Of a stretch of DNA of 64,000 nt, positions 25,346-38,020 are shown one piece after another. The translations under genes were made by a program, and so were the position numbers. A model generated the notes under the pieces. The model was given only the letters and a program-made list of their open reading frames with translations. It did no database searches and had not been told where the DNA came from. Each line of letters opens with the position of its first letter. The first letter of the stretch is position 1. Source of the DNA: Hydractinia symbiolongicarpus. Lineage: Eukaryota > Cnidaria > Hydrozoa > Anthoathecata > Hydractiniidae. The stretch spans positions 34,871,501 to 34,935,500 of the forward strand of contig NC_079878.1 of the NCBI RefSeq assembly GCF_029227915.1. Direction: 5' to 3'.

Positions 25346-27521
25346 AAAGACAATGAAAGGTAATTTCTGAAGCTATCGCTATTTCTTCAGAGCGCGATAA
25401 CGGCTAGGATTGGTCCCACAGTAAAAAATGACATATAAATCTAAATTTTTAAATGAAGCGCTACAACAGCGCCCAGTGTAATCGCTGAGTCCCGGCAATC
25501 ATGTCAAATTAAGAAGAATGTTATTTCTTGGAGTCCAATTGTCTCAAATATCACATTTATCAGGTCACAGTCCAAAGTTAGTTCAATTAGGTCCCACAGT
25601 CAATCGTTTCACTGTTAAAAGCCATACAACCTAGTAATACCGGAAAATATCACGAAATACATGTTGGTACGAATACGTGACCCAACCGTTGTAACTCAAA
25701 CGGACTGACACCGCAACAAAGTCAACGAAATGTAGTTTTTGAAACTATCGCTATTTCTTCAGCGTGCGATAACGGATAGGGTTCGTCCCACAGTAAAGAA
25801 TTACTTATTTATCTAAATTTTTAAATGAAGCGCTACCACAGCGCCCAGTGTAATCGCTGAGTTTCGGTAATCATGTCAAATTAAGAAGAATGTTATTTCT
25901 TGGAGTCCAATTGCCTCACTTTCACATTTATAAGGTCACAGTCCATAATCAGTTCAATTAAGTCCCACAGTCAATCGTTTCATTTGTAAAAGCGATGCAA
26001 CCTAGTATTATCAGAAAAATATCGCTAAATACATGTTGGTACGAATACGTGACACAACCGTTGTAACTCAAACGGACTGACACCGCAACAAAGTCAGTGA
26101 AATGTAGTTTTTGAAACTATCGCTATTTCTTCAGCGTGCGATAACGGGTAGGGTTCGTCCCACAGTAAAGAATGACTTATTTATCTAAATTTTTAAATGA
26201 AGCGCTACCACAGCGCCCAGTGTAATCGCTGAGTTCCGGCAATCATGTCAAATTAAGAAGAATGTTATTTCTTGGAGTCCAATTTTCTCATTTATCACAT
26301 TTATCAGGTCACAATCCAAAGTTAGTTCAATTAAGTCCCACAGTCAATCGTTTCACTGTTAAAAGCGATGCAACCTAGTAATATGAGAAAAAAATCGGTA
26401 AATACATGTTTTTACGAATATGTGACTCAACCGTTGTAACTGAAACGGATTTATACTTTTAGAAAGACAATGAAAGGTAGTTTCTGAAGCTGTCGCTATT
26501 TCTTCAGCGCGCGATAACTGCTAGGATTGGTCCCACAGTAAAGAATGACTTATTTATCTAATTTCTTAAATAAAGCGCTACCACAGCGCCCAGTGTAATT
26601 GCTGAGTTCCGAAAATCTCGTCCAATTAAGAAGAATGTTATTTCTTGGAGTCTAATTGTCTCATTTATCATATTTATCAGTTCAAAGTCCAAAATCAGTT
26701 CAATTAAGTCCCACAGTCACTCGTTTCACTGTTAAAAGCCATACAACCTAGTAATACCGGAAAAATATCACGAAATACATGTTGGTACGAACATGTGAAT
26801 CAACCGTTGTAACTCAAACGGATTGATACTGTTAGAAAGACAATGAAAGGTAATTTCTGAAGCTGTCGCTATTTCTTCAGAGCGCGATAACGGCTATGAT
26901 TGGTCCCACAGTAAAAAATGACTTATAAATCTAAATTTTTAAATGAAGCGCTACCACAGCACCCAGTGTAATCGCTGAGTCCCGGCAATCATGTCAAATT
27001 AAGAAGAATGTTATTTCTTGGAGTCCAATTGTCTCATTTATCACATTTATCAGGTCACTGTCCAAAGTTAGCTCAATTAGGTCCAACAGTCAATCGTTTC
27101 GCTGTTAAAAGCCATACAACCTAGTAATATTGGAAAAATGTCACGAAATACATGTTGGTACGAACATGTGACTCAACCGTTGTAACTCAAACGGATTGAT
27201 ACTGTTGAAAGACAATGAAAGGTAGTTTCTGAAGCTGTCGCTATTTCTTCAGCGCGCGATAACTGCTAGGATTGGTCCCACAGTAAAGAATGACTTATTT
27301 ATGTAATTTCTGAAATAAAGCGTACCACAGCGCCCAGTGTAATCGCTGAGTTCCGACAATCACGCCCAATTAAGAAGAATGTTATTTCTTGGAGTCCAAT
27401 TGTCTCATTTATCACATTTATCAGGTCACAGTCCAAAGTTAGTTCAATTAGGTCCCACAGTCAATCGTTTCACTGTTAAAAGCTATACAACCTAGTAATA
27501 TGAGAAAAAAATCGGTTAAAA
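25346..27521. repeat. Bridge block, types c/b/b/d/a/a
   Basis: Monomers 25288 (from 25,346 onward, ttcagagcgcg kind), 25660b, 26032b (gacacaac), 26405d (aactgaaacggatttatac), 26778a (gtgaatcaacc), 27151a (ctgttgaaag, one base lost). The two type b monomers are an island about 8 kb from any other type b monomer start, apart from the hybrid HOR monomers C and D. The b, b, d order matches the 5-mer HOR near 4.0-4.8 kb. The block recurs at 38,021-40,196. Confidence 0.85.
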
Positions 27522-30007
27522 CATGTTGGTACGAATATGTGACCCAACCTTTGAAACTCAAATGGACTGATCCCGTTAGAAAGTCAGCGAAATATAGTAT
27601 TTGAAACTGTCTCTATTTCTTCAACGCGCACTAACGGCTAGGATCGGTCCCACATTAAAAAATGACTTTCTTATCGCTTAGTCCCGGCAATCAAGTCCAA
27701 TTAAGAAGAATGTTATTTCTTGGAGTCTAATTGTCTCATTTATCATATTTATCAGTTCACAGTTCAAAATCAGTTCAATTAAGTCCCACAGTCACTCGTT
27801 TCACTGTTAAAAGCCATACAACCTAGTAATACCGGAAAAATATCATGAAATACATGTTGGTACGAACATGTGACTCAACCGTTGTAACTCAAACGGATTG
27901 ATACTGTTAGAAAGACAATGAAAGGTAATTTCTGAAGCTGTCGCTATTTCTTCAGAGCGCGATAACGGCTAGGATTGGTCCCACAGTAAAAAATGACTTA
28001 TAAATCTAAATTTTTAAATGAAGCGCTACCACAGCGCCCAGTGTAATCGCTGAGTCCCGGCAATCATGTCAAATTAAGAAGAATGTTATTTCTTGGAGTC
28101 CAATTGTCTCATTTATCACATTTATCAGGTCACAGTCCGAAATCAGTTCAATTAAGTCCCACAGTCGCTCGTTTCACTGTTAAAAGCCATACAACCTAGT
28201 AATACTGGAAAAAGGTCACGAAATACATGTTGGTACGAACATGTGACTCAACCGTTGTAACGCAAACGGATTTATACTGTTAGAAAGACAATGAAAGGTA
28301 GTTTCTGAAGCTGTCGCTATTTCTTCAGCGCGCGATAACTGCTAGGATTGGTCCCACAGTAAAGAATGACTTATTTATCTAATTTCTGAAATAAAGCGTA
28401 CCACAGCGCCCAGTGTAATCGCTGAGTTCCGACAATCACGTCCAATTAAGAAGAATGTTATTTCTTGGAGTCCAATTGTCTCATTTATCACATTTATCAG
28501 GTCACAGTCCAAAATCAGTTAAACTTAGTCCCACAGTCAATCGTTTCATTGTTAAAAGCGATGCAACCTAGTAATATCATAAAAATATCGCTAAATACAT
28601 GTTGCTACGAATATGTGACCCAACCGTTGTAACTCAAACGGATTGATACTGTTAGAAAGACAATGAAAGGTAATTTCTGAAGCTGTCGCTATTTTTTCAG
28701 CGTGCGATAACGGATAGGATTCGTCCCACAGTAAAGAATGACTTATTTATCTAAATTTTTAAATGAAGCGCTACCACAGCGCCCAGTGTAATCGCTGAGT
28801 TCCGGCAATCATGTCAAATTAAGAAGAACGTTATTTCTTGGAGTCCAATTTTCTCATTAATCACATTTATCAGGTCACAATTCAAAGTTAGTTCAATTAA
28901 TTCCCTCAGTCAATCGTTTCACTATTAAAAGCGATGCAACCTAGTAATATGAGAAAAAAATCGGTAAATACATGTTGGTTCGAATGTGTGACCCAACCTT
29001 TGAAACTCAAATGGACTGATCCCGTTAGAAAGTCAGCGAAATATAGTATTTGAAACTGTCTCTATTTCTTCAACGCGCACTAACGGCTAGGATCGGTCCC
29101 ACATTAAAAAAATGAATTTCTTATCGCTTAGTCCCGGCAATCACGTCCAATTAAGAAGAATGTTATTTCTTGGAGTCCAATTGTCTCATTTATCACATTT
29201 TTGAGGTCACAGTCAAAAATCAGTTCAATTAGGTCCCACAGTCGCTCGCTTCACTGTTAAAAGCCATACAACCTAGTAATACTGGAACAAGGTCACGAAA
29301 TACATGTTGGTACAAACATGTGACTCAACCGTTGTAACGCAAACGGATTTATAATGTTAGAAAGACAATGAAAGGTAGTTTCTGAAACTGTCGCTATTTC
29401 TTCAGCGCGCGATAACTGCTAGGATTGCTCCCACAGTAAAGAATGACTTATTTATCTAATTTCTAAAATAAAGCGCTACCACAGCGCCCACTGTAATTGC
29501 TGAGTTCCGACAATCTCGTCCAATTAAGAAGAATGTTATTTCTTGGAGTCTAATTGTCTCATTTATCATATTTATCAGTTCACAGTCCAAAATCAGTTCA
29601 ATTAAGTACCACAGTCACTCGTTTCACTGTTAAAAGCCATACAACCTAGTAATACCGGAAAAATATCACGAAATACATGTTGGTACGAACATGTGACTCA
29701 ACCGTTGTAACTCAAACGGACTGATCCCGTTAGAAAGTCAGCGAAATATAGTATTTGAAACTGTCTCTATTTCTTCAACGCGCACTAACGGCTAGGATCG
29801 GTCCCACATTAAAAAAATGAATTTCTTATCGCTTAGTCCCGGCAATCACGTCCAATTAAGAAGAATGTTATTTCTTGGAGTCCAATTGTCTCATTTATCA
29901 CATTTATCAGGTCACAGTCCAAAGTTAGTTCAATTAGGTCCCACAGTCAATCGTTTCGCTGTTAAAAGCCATACAACCTAGTAATATTGGAAAAATGTCA
30001 CGAATTA
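27522..30007. repeat. Short/long block, left part
   Basis: Monomers: 27522s (331 bp), 27853a, 28226a, 28598c, 28971s (ttcgaatgtgtg), 29303a, 29676s. The first s monomer has ttaaaaaatgactttc and tcaagtcc, whereas 28971 has aaaaaaatgaatttc and tcacgtcc. In copy 2 of the duplication the left part of 27522 is joined to the right part of 28971, so 27853-28598 and one s monomer equivalent are absent there. Monomer 29676 is a hybrid: a type a start up to ctcaaacgga, then type s. Confidence 0.85.
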
Positions 30008-32494
30008 CATGTTGGTACGAACATGTGACTCAACCGTTGTAACTCAAATGGACTGATCCCGTTAGAAAGTCAGCGAAATATAGTATTTGAAACTGTCTCT
30101 ATTTCTTCAACGCGCACTAACGGCTAGGATCGGTCCCACATTAAAAAAATGAATTTCTTATCGCTTAGTCCCGGCAATCACGTCCAATTAAGAAGAATGT
30201 TATTTCTTGGAGTCCAATTGTCTCATTTATCACATTTATCAGGTCACAGTCCAAAATCAGTTAAACTTAGTCCCACAGTCAATCGTTTCATTGTTAAAAG
30301 CGATTCAACCTAGTAATATCATAAAAATATCGCTAAATACATGTTGCTACGAATATGTGACCAACCGTTGTAACTCAAACGGATTGATACTGTTAGAAAG
30401 ACAATGAAAGGTAATTTCTGAAGCTGTCGCTATTTCTTCAGCGTGCGATAACGGATAGGATTCGTCCCACAGTAAAGATTGACTTATTTATCTAAATTTT
30501 TAAATGAAGCGCTACCACAGCGCCCAGTGTAATCGCTGAGTTCCGGCAATCATGTCAAATTAAGAAGAACGTTATTTCTTGGAGTCCAATTTTCTCATTA
30601 ATCACATTTATCAGGTCACAATTCAAAGTTAGTTCAATTAATTCCCACAGTCAATCGTTTCACTATTAAAAGCGATGCAACCTAGTAATATGAGAAAAAA
30701 ATCGGTAAATACATGTTGGTACGAATGTGTGACTCAACCTTTGAAACTCAAATGGACTGATCCCGTTAGAAAGACAGCGAAATATAGTATTTGAAACTGT
30801 CTCTATTTCTTCAACGCGCACTAACGGCTAGGATCGGTCCCACATTAAAAAAATGAATTTCTTATCGCTTAGTCCCGGCAATCACGTCAAATTAAGAAGA
30901 ATGTTATTTCTTGGAGTCCAATTGTCTCATTTATCACATTTATCAGGTCACAGTCAAAAATCAGTTCAATTAGGTCCCACAGTCGCTCGCTTCACTGTTA
31001 AAAGCCATACAACCTAGTAATACTGGAACAAGGTCACGAAATACATGTTGGTACGAACATGTGACTCAACCGTTGTAACGCAAACGGATTTATAATGTTA
31101 GAAAGACAATGAAAGGTAGTTTCTGAAGCTGTCGCTATTTCTTCAGCGCGCGATAACTGCTAGGATTGCTCCCACAGTAAAGAATGACTTATTTATCTAA
31201 TTTCTAAAATAAAGCGCTACCACAGCGCCCACTGTAATTGCTGAGTTCCGAAAATCTCGTCCAATTAAGAAGAATGTTATTTCTTGGAGTCTAATTGTCT
31301 CATTTATCATATTTATCAGTTCACAGTCCAAAATCAGTTCAATTAAGTACCACAGTCACTCGTTTCACTGTTAAAAGCCATACAACCTAGTAATACCGGA
31401 AAAATATCACGAAATACATGTTGGTACGAACATGTGACTCAACCGTTGTAACTCAAACGGATTGATACTGTTACAAAGACAATGAAAGGTAATTTCTGAA
31501 GCTGTCGCTATCCCTTCAGAGCGCGATAACGGCTAGGATTGGTCCCACGGTAAAAAATGACTTATAAATCTAAATTTTTAAATGAAGCGCTACCACAGCG
31601 CCCAGTGTAATCGCTGAGTCCCGGCAATCATGTCAATTTAAGAAGAATGTTATTTCTTGGAGTCCAATTGTCTCATTTATCACATTTATCAGGTCACAGT
31701 CCAAAGTTAGTTCAATTAGGTCCCACAGTCAATCGTTTCGCTGTTAAAAGCCATACAACCTAGTAATATTGGAAAAATGTCACGAAATACATGTTGGTAC
31801 GAACATGTGACTCAACCGTTGTAACTCAAATGGACTGATCCCGTTAGAAAGTCAGCGAAATATAGTATTTGAAACTGTCTCTATTTCTTCAACGCGCACT
31901 AACGGCTAGGATCGGTCCCACATTAAAGAAATGAATTTCTTATCGCTTAGTCCCGGCAATCACGTCCAATTAAGAAGAATGTTATTTCTTGGAGTCCAAT
32001 TGTCTCATTTATCACATTTATCAGGTCACAGTCCAAAATCAGTTCAATTAAGTCCCACAGTCGCTCGTTTCACTGTTAAAAGCCATACAACCTAGTAATA
32101 CCGGAAAAATATCACGAAATACATGTTGGTACGAACATGTGACTCAACCGTTGTAATTAAAACGGATTGATACTGTTACAAAGACAATGAAAGGTAATTT
32201 CTGAAGCTGTTGCTATTTCTTCAGAGCGCGAAAACGGCTAGGATTGGTCCCACGGTAAAAAATGACTTATAAATCTAAATTTTTAAATGAAGCGCTACCA
32301 CAGCGCCCAGTGTAATCGCTGAGTCCCGGCAATCATGTCAATTTAAGAAGAATGTTATTTCTTGGAGTCCAATTGTCTCATTTATCACATTTATCAGGTC
32401 ACAGTCCAAAGTTAGTTCAATTAGGTCCCACAGTCAATCGTTTCGCTGTTAAAAGCCATACAACCTAGTAATATTGGAAAAATGTCACGAAATA
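30008..32494. repeat. 7-monomer HOR (short/long), copy 1 (2,487 bp)
   Basis: Order: s 30008, c 30340, s 30712, a 31044, a 31417, s 31790, a 32122. The same order follows from 32495. Private marks include cactattaaaagcg before 30712, ctggaacaaggtcacg before 31044 and ttgctcccacag in 31044. Monomer 30340 has lost one base (gtgaccaacc), which opens a chance 66-codon frame. Alternating short and long monomers also give a 705-bp period (31790, 32495, 33200). Confidence 0.88.
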
Positions 32495-34678
32495 CATGTT
32501 GGTACGAACATGTGACTCAACCGTTGTAACTCAAATGGACTGATCCCGTTAGAAAGTCAGCGAAATATAGTATTTGAAACTGTCTCTATTTCTTCAACGC
32601 GCACTAACGGCTAGGATCGGTCCCACATTAAAAAAATGAATTTCTTATCGCTTAGTCCCGGCAATCACGTCCAATTAAGAAGAATGTTATTTCTTGGAGT
32701 CCAATTGTCTCATTTATCACATTTATCAGGTCACAGTCCAAAATCAGTTAAACTTAGTCCCACAGTCAATCGTTTTATTGTTAAAAGCGATGCAACCTAG
32801 TAATATCATAAAAATATCGCTAAATACATGTTGCTACGAATATGTGACCCAACCGTTGTAACTCAAACGGATTGATACTGTTAGAAAGACAATGAAAGGT
32901 AATTTCTGAAGCTGTCGCTATTTCTTCAGCGTGCGATAACGGATAGGATTCGTCCCACAGTAAAGATTGACTTATTTATCTAAATTTTTAAATGAAGCGC
33001 TACCACAGCGCCCAGTGTAATCGCTGAGTTCCGGCAATCATGTCAAATTAAGAAGAACGTTATTTCTTGGAGTCCAATTTTCTCATTAATCACATTTATC
33101 AGGTCACAATTCAAAGTTAGTTCAATTAATTCCCACAGTCAATCGTTTCACTATTAAAAGCGATGCAACCTAGTAATATGAGAAAAAAATCGGTAAATAC
33201 ATGTTGGTACGAATGTGTGACCCAACCTTTGAAACTCAAATGGACTGATCCCGTTAGAAAGACAGCGAAATATAGTATTTGAAACTGTCTCTATTTCTTC
33301 AACGCGCACTAACGGCTAGGATCGGTCCCACATTAAAAAAATGAATTTCTTATCGCTTAGTCCCGGCAATCACGTCAAATTAAGAAGAATGTTATTTCTT
33401 GGAGTCCAATTGTCTCATTTATCACATTTATCAGGTCACAGTCCAAAATCAGTTCAATTAAGTCCCACAGTCGCTCGCTTCACTGTTAAAAGCCATACAA
33501 CCTAGTAATACTGGAACAAGGTCACGAAATACATGTTGGTACGAACATGTGACTCAACCGTTGTAACGCAAACGGATTTATAATGTTAGAAAGACAATGA
33601 AAGGTAGTTTCTGAAGCTGTCGCTAATTCTTCAGCGCGCGATAACTGCTAGGATTGCTCCCACAGTAAAGAATGACTTATTTATCTAATTTCTAAAATAA
33701 AGCGCTACCACAGCGCCCACTGTAATTGCTGAGTTCCGACAATCTCGTCCAATTAAGAAGAATGTTATTTCTTGGAGTCTAATTGTCTCATTTATCATAT
33801 TTATCAGTTCACAGTCCAAAATCAGTTCAATTAAGTACCACAGTCACTCGTTTCACTGTTAAAAGCCATACAACCTAGTAATACCGGAAAAATATCACGA
33901 AATACATGTTGGTACGAACATGTGACTCAACCGTTGTAACTCAAACGGATTGATACTGTTACAAAGACAATGAAAGGTAATTTCTGAAGCTGTCGCTATT
34001 TCTTCAGAGCGCGATAACGGCTAGGATTGGTCGCACGGTAAAAAATGACTTATAAATCTAAATTTTTAAATGAAGCGCTACCACAGCGCCCAGTGTAATC
34101 GCTGAGTCCCGGCAATCATGTCAATTTAAGAAGAATGTTATTTCTTGGAGTCCAATTGTCTCATTTATCACATTTATCAGGTCACAGTCCAAAGTTAGTT
34201 CAATTAGGTCCCACAGTCAATCGTTTCGCTGTTAAAAGCCATACAACCTAGTAATATTGGAAAAATGTCACGAAATACATGTTGGTACGAACATGTGACT
34301 CAACCGTTGTAACTCAAATGGACTGATCCCGTTAGAAAGTCAGCGAAATATAGTATTTGAAACTGTCTCTATTTCTTCAACGCGCACTAACGGCTAGGAT
34401 CGGTCCCACATTAAAAAAATGAATTTCTTATCGCTTAGTCCCAGCAATCACGTCCAATTAAGAAGAATGTTACTTCTTGGAGTCCAATTGTCTCATTTAT
34501 CACATTTATCAGGTCACAGTCCAAAATCAGTTCAATTAAGTCCCACAGTCGCTCGTTTCACTGTTAAAAGCCATACAACCTAGTAATACCGGAAAAATAT
34601 CACGAAATACATGTTGGTACGAACATGTGACTCAACCGTTGTAACTCAAACGGATTGATACTGTTACAAAGACAATGA
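32495..34678. repeat. 7-monomer HOR (short/long), copy 2, cut by duplication join
   Basis: Order: s 32495, c 32827, s 33200, a 33532, a 33905, s 34278, a 34610. The last monomer is cut at about 34,678, where copy 2 of the 12.7-kb duplication begins. Compared with the previous unit, 32827 keeps gtgacccaacc and 33200 reads gtgacccaacc where 30712 has gtgactcaacc. Confidence 0.86.
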
Positions 34679-37600
34679 GAGGTAGTTTCTGAAGCTGTCG
34701 CTATTTCTTCAGCGCGCGATAATTGCTAGGATTGGTCCCACAGTAAAGAATGACTTATTTATCTAATTTCTGAAATGAAGCGTACCACAGCGCCCAGTGT
34801 AATCGCTGAGTTCCGACAATCACGTCCAATTAAGAAGAATGTTATTTCTTGGAGTCCAATTGTTTCATTTATCACATTTATCAGGTCACAGTCCAAAATC
34901 AGTTAAACTTAGTCCCACAGTCAATCTTTTCATTGTTAAAAGCGATGCAACCTAGTAATATCATAAAAATATCGCTAAATACATGTTGCTACGAATATGT
35001 GACCCAACCGTTGTAACTCAAACGGATTGATACTGTTACAAAGACAATGAAAGGTAATTTCTGAAGCTGTCGCTATTTCTTCAGCGCGCGATAACGGCTA
35101 GGATTGGTCCCACAGTAAAGAATGACTTATTTATCTAAATTTTTACATGAAGCGCTACCACAGCGCCCAGTGTAATCGCTGAGTTCCGGCAATCGTGTCA
35201 AAATAAGAAGAATGTTATTTCTTGGAGTCCAATTTTCTCATTTATCACATTTATCAGGTCACAGTCCAAATCAGTTCAATTAAGTCCCACAGTCACTCGT
35301 TTCACTGTTAAAAGCCATACAACCTAGTAATACTGGAAAAATGTCACAAAATACATGTTGGTACGAACATGTGACTCAACCGTTGTAACTCAAACGGATT
35401 GATACTGTTAGAAAGACAATGAAAGATAGTTTCTGAAGCTGTCGCTATTTCTTCAGCGCGCGATAACTGCTAGGATTGGTCCCACAGTAAAGAATGACTT
35501 ATTTATCTAATTTCTTACATAAAGCGCTACCACAGCGCCCAGTGTAATCGATGAGTTCCGACAATCACGTCCAATTAAGAAGAATGTTATTTCTTGGAGT
35601 CCAATTGTCTCATTTATCACATTTATCAGGTCACAGTCCAAAATCAGTTAAACTTAGTCCCACAGTCAATAGTTTCATTGTTAAAAGCGATGCAACCTAG
35701 TAATATCATAAAAATATCGCTAAATACATGTTGCTACGAATATGTGACCCAACCGTTGTAACTCAAACGGATTGATACTGTTACAAAGACAATGAAAGGT
35801 AATTTCTGAAGCTGTCGCTATTTCTTCAGCGCGCGATAACGGCTAGGATTGGTCCCACAGTAAAAAATGACTTATAAATCTAAATTTTTAAATAAAGCGC
35901 CACCACAGCGCCCAGTGTCATCGCTGAGTCCCGGCAATCATGTCAAGTTAAGAAGAATGTTATTTCTTGGAGTCCAATCGTCTCATTGATCACATTTATC
36001 AGGTCACAGTCCAAAGTTAGTTCAATTAAGTCCCACAGTCAATCGTTTCACTGTTAAAAGCCATACAACCTAGTAATACTGGTAAAATGTCACGAAATAC
36101 ATGTTGGTACGAACAAGTGACTCAACCGTTGTAACTCAAACGGATTGATATTGTTATAAAGACAATGAAAGGTAGTTTCTGAAGCTGTCGCTATTTCTTC
36201 AGCGCGCGATAACTGCTAGGATTGGTCCCACAGTAAAGAATGACTTATTTATCTATTTTCTTACATAAAGCGCTACCACAGCGCCCAGTGTAATCGCTGA
36301 GTTCCGACAATCACGTCCAATTAAGAAGAATGTTAATTCTTGGAGTCCAATTGCCTCATTTATCACATTTATCAGGTCACAGTCTAAAATCAGTAAAACT
36401 TAGTCCCACAGTCAATCGTTTCATTGTTAAAAGCGATGCAACCTAGTAATATCATAAAAATATCGCTAAACACATGTTGCTACGAATATGTGACCCAACC
36501 GTTGTAACTCAAACGGATTGATACTGTTACAAAGACAATAAAAGGTAATTTCTGAAGCTGTCGCTATTTCTTCAGCGCGCGATAACGGCTAGGATTGGTC
36601 CTACAGTAAAAAATGACTTATAAATCTAAATTTTTAAATGAAGCACCACCACAGCGCCCAGTATAATCGCTAAGTCCCGGCAATCATGTCAAGTTAAGAA
36701 AAATGTTATTTCTTAAATTCCAATCGTCTCATTTATCACATTTATCAGGTCACAGTCCAAAGTTAGTTCAATTAAGTCCCACAGTCAATCGTTTCATTGT
36801 TAAAAACGATACAACCTAGTATTATCAGAAAAATATCGCTAAATACATGTTGGTACGATTACGTGACACAACTGTTGTAACTCAAACGGACTGACACCGC
36901 AACAAAGTCAACGAAATGTAGTTTTTGAAACTATCGCTATTTCTTCAGCGTGCGATAACGGATAGGGTTCGTCCCACAGTAAAGAATGACTTATTTATCT
37001 AAATTTTTAAATGAAGCGCTACCACAGCGCCCAGTGTAATCGCTGAGTTTCGGTGATCATGTCAAATTAAGAAGAATGTTATTTCTTGGAGTCCAATTGC
37101 CCCACTTTCACATTTATAAGGTCACAGTCCATAATCAGTTCAATTAAGTCCCACAGTCAATCGTTTCATTTGTAAAAGCGATGCAACCTAGTATTATCAG
37201 AAAAATATCGCTAAATACATGTTGGTACGAATACGTGACCCAACCGTTGTAACTCAAACGGACTGACACAGCAACAAAGTCAATGAAAGGTAATTTCTGA
37301 AGCTGTCGCTATTTCTTCAGGGCGCGATAACGGCTAGGATTGGTCCCACAGTAAAAAATGACATATAAATCTAAATTTTTAAATGAAGCGCTACCACAGC
37401 GCCCAGTGTAATCGCTGAGTCCCGGCAACCACGTCCAATTAAGAAGAATGTTATTTCTTGGAGTCCAATTGACTCATTTATCACATTTATCAGGTCACAG
37501 TCCAAAGTTAGCTCAATTAGGTCCAACAGTCAATCGTTTCGCTGTTAAAAGCCATACAACCTAGTAATATTGGGAAAATGTCACGAAATACATGTTGGTA

Positions 37601-38020
37601 CGAACATGTGACTCAACCGTTGTAACTCAAACGGATTGATACTGTTAGAAAGACAATGAGAGGTAGTTTCTGAAGCTGTCGCTATTTCTTCAGCGCGCGA
37701 TAATTGCTAGGATTGGTCCCACAGTAAAGAATGACTTATTTATCTAATTTCTGAAATGAAGCGTACCACAGCGCCCAGTGTAATCGCTGAGTTCCGACAA
37801 TCACGTCCAATTAAGAAGAATGTTATTTCTTGGAGTCCAATTGTCTCATTTATCACATTTATCAGGTCACAGTCCAAAATCAGTTAAACTTAGTCCCACA
37901 GTCAATCTTTTCATTGTTAAAAGCGATGCAACCTAGTAATATCATAAAAATATCGCTAAATACATGTTGCTACGAATATGTGACCCAACCGTTGTAACTC
38001 AAACGGATTGATACTGTTAG
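34679..38020. repeat. 8-mer HOR remnant within duplication copy 2
   Basis: Monomers: rest of E, F 34982, G 35355, H 35727, A 36100, B 36473, C 36846, D 37218, E 37591, start of F 37963. It repeats 22,004-25,345 with only the changes at 34,864 and 37,429 noticed. It is the only place right of 25.3 kb where this HOR occurs. Confidence 0.92.

Larger units (their letters stand above)
22004..34678. repeat. 34-monomer segmental duplication, copy 1 (12,675 bp)
   Basis: From inside monomer E (21,935) to inside the type a monomer at 34,610. The segment begins again at about 34,679. Unique marks such as gagaggtag (22,003), gaacaag (23,434), agctatcgct (25,371) and agctatacaa (27,481) reappear exactly 12,675 bp to the right. 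After the 1,449-bp indel the offset falls to 11,226 bp, for example acatttttgag at 29,195 and 40,421. The segment includes the E-to-F part of the 8-mer HOR, the bridge, and the short/long block. Confidence 0.95.

Noticed and set aside
30207-30407. 66-codon open reading frame
   Set aside because: It lies wholly inside satellite monomers. It is open because of a one-base loss (gtgaccaacc) and other chance changes, and the same phase in related monomers is closed. It has no recognisable protein motif and no gene context.
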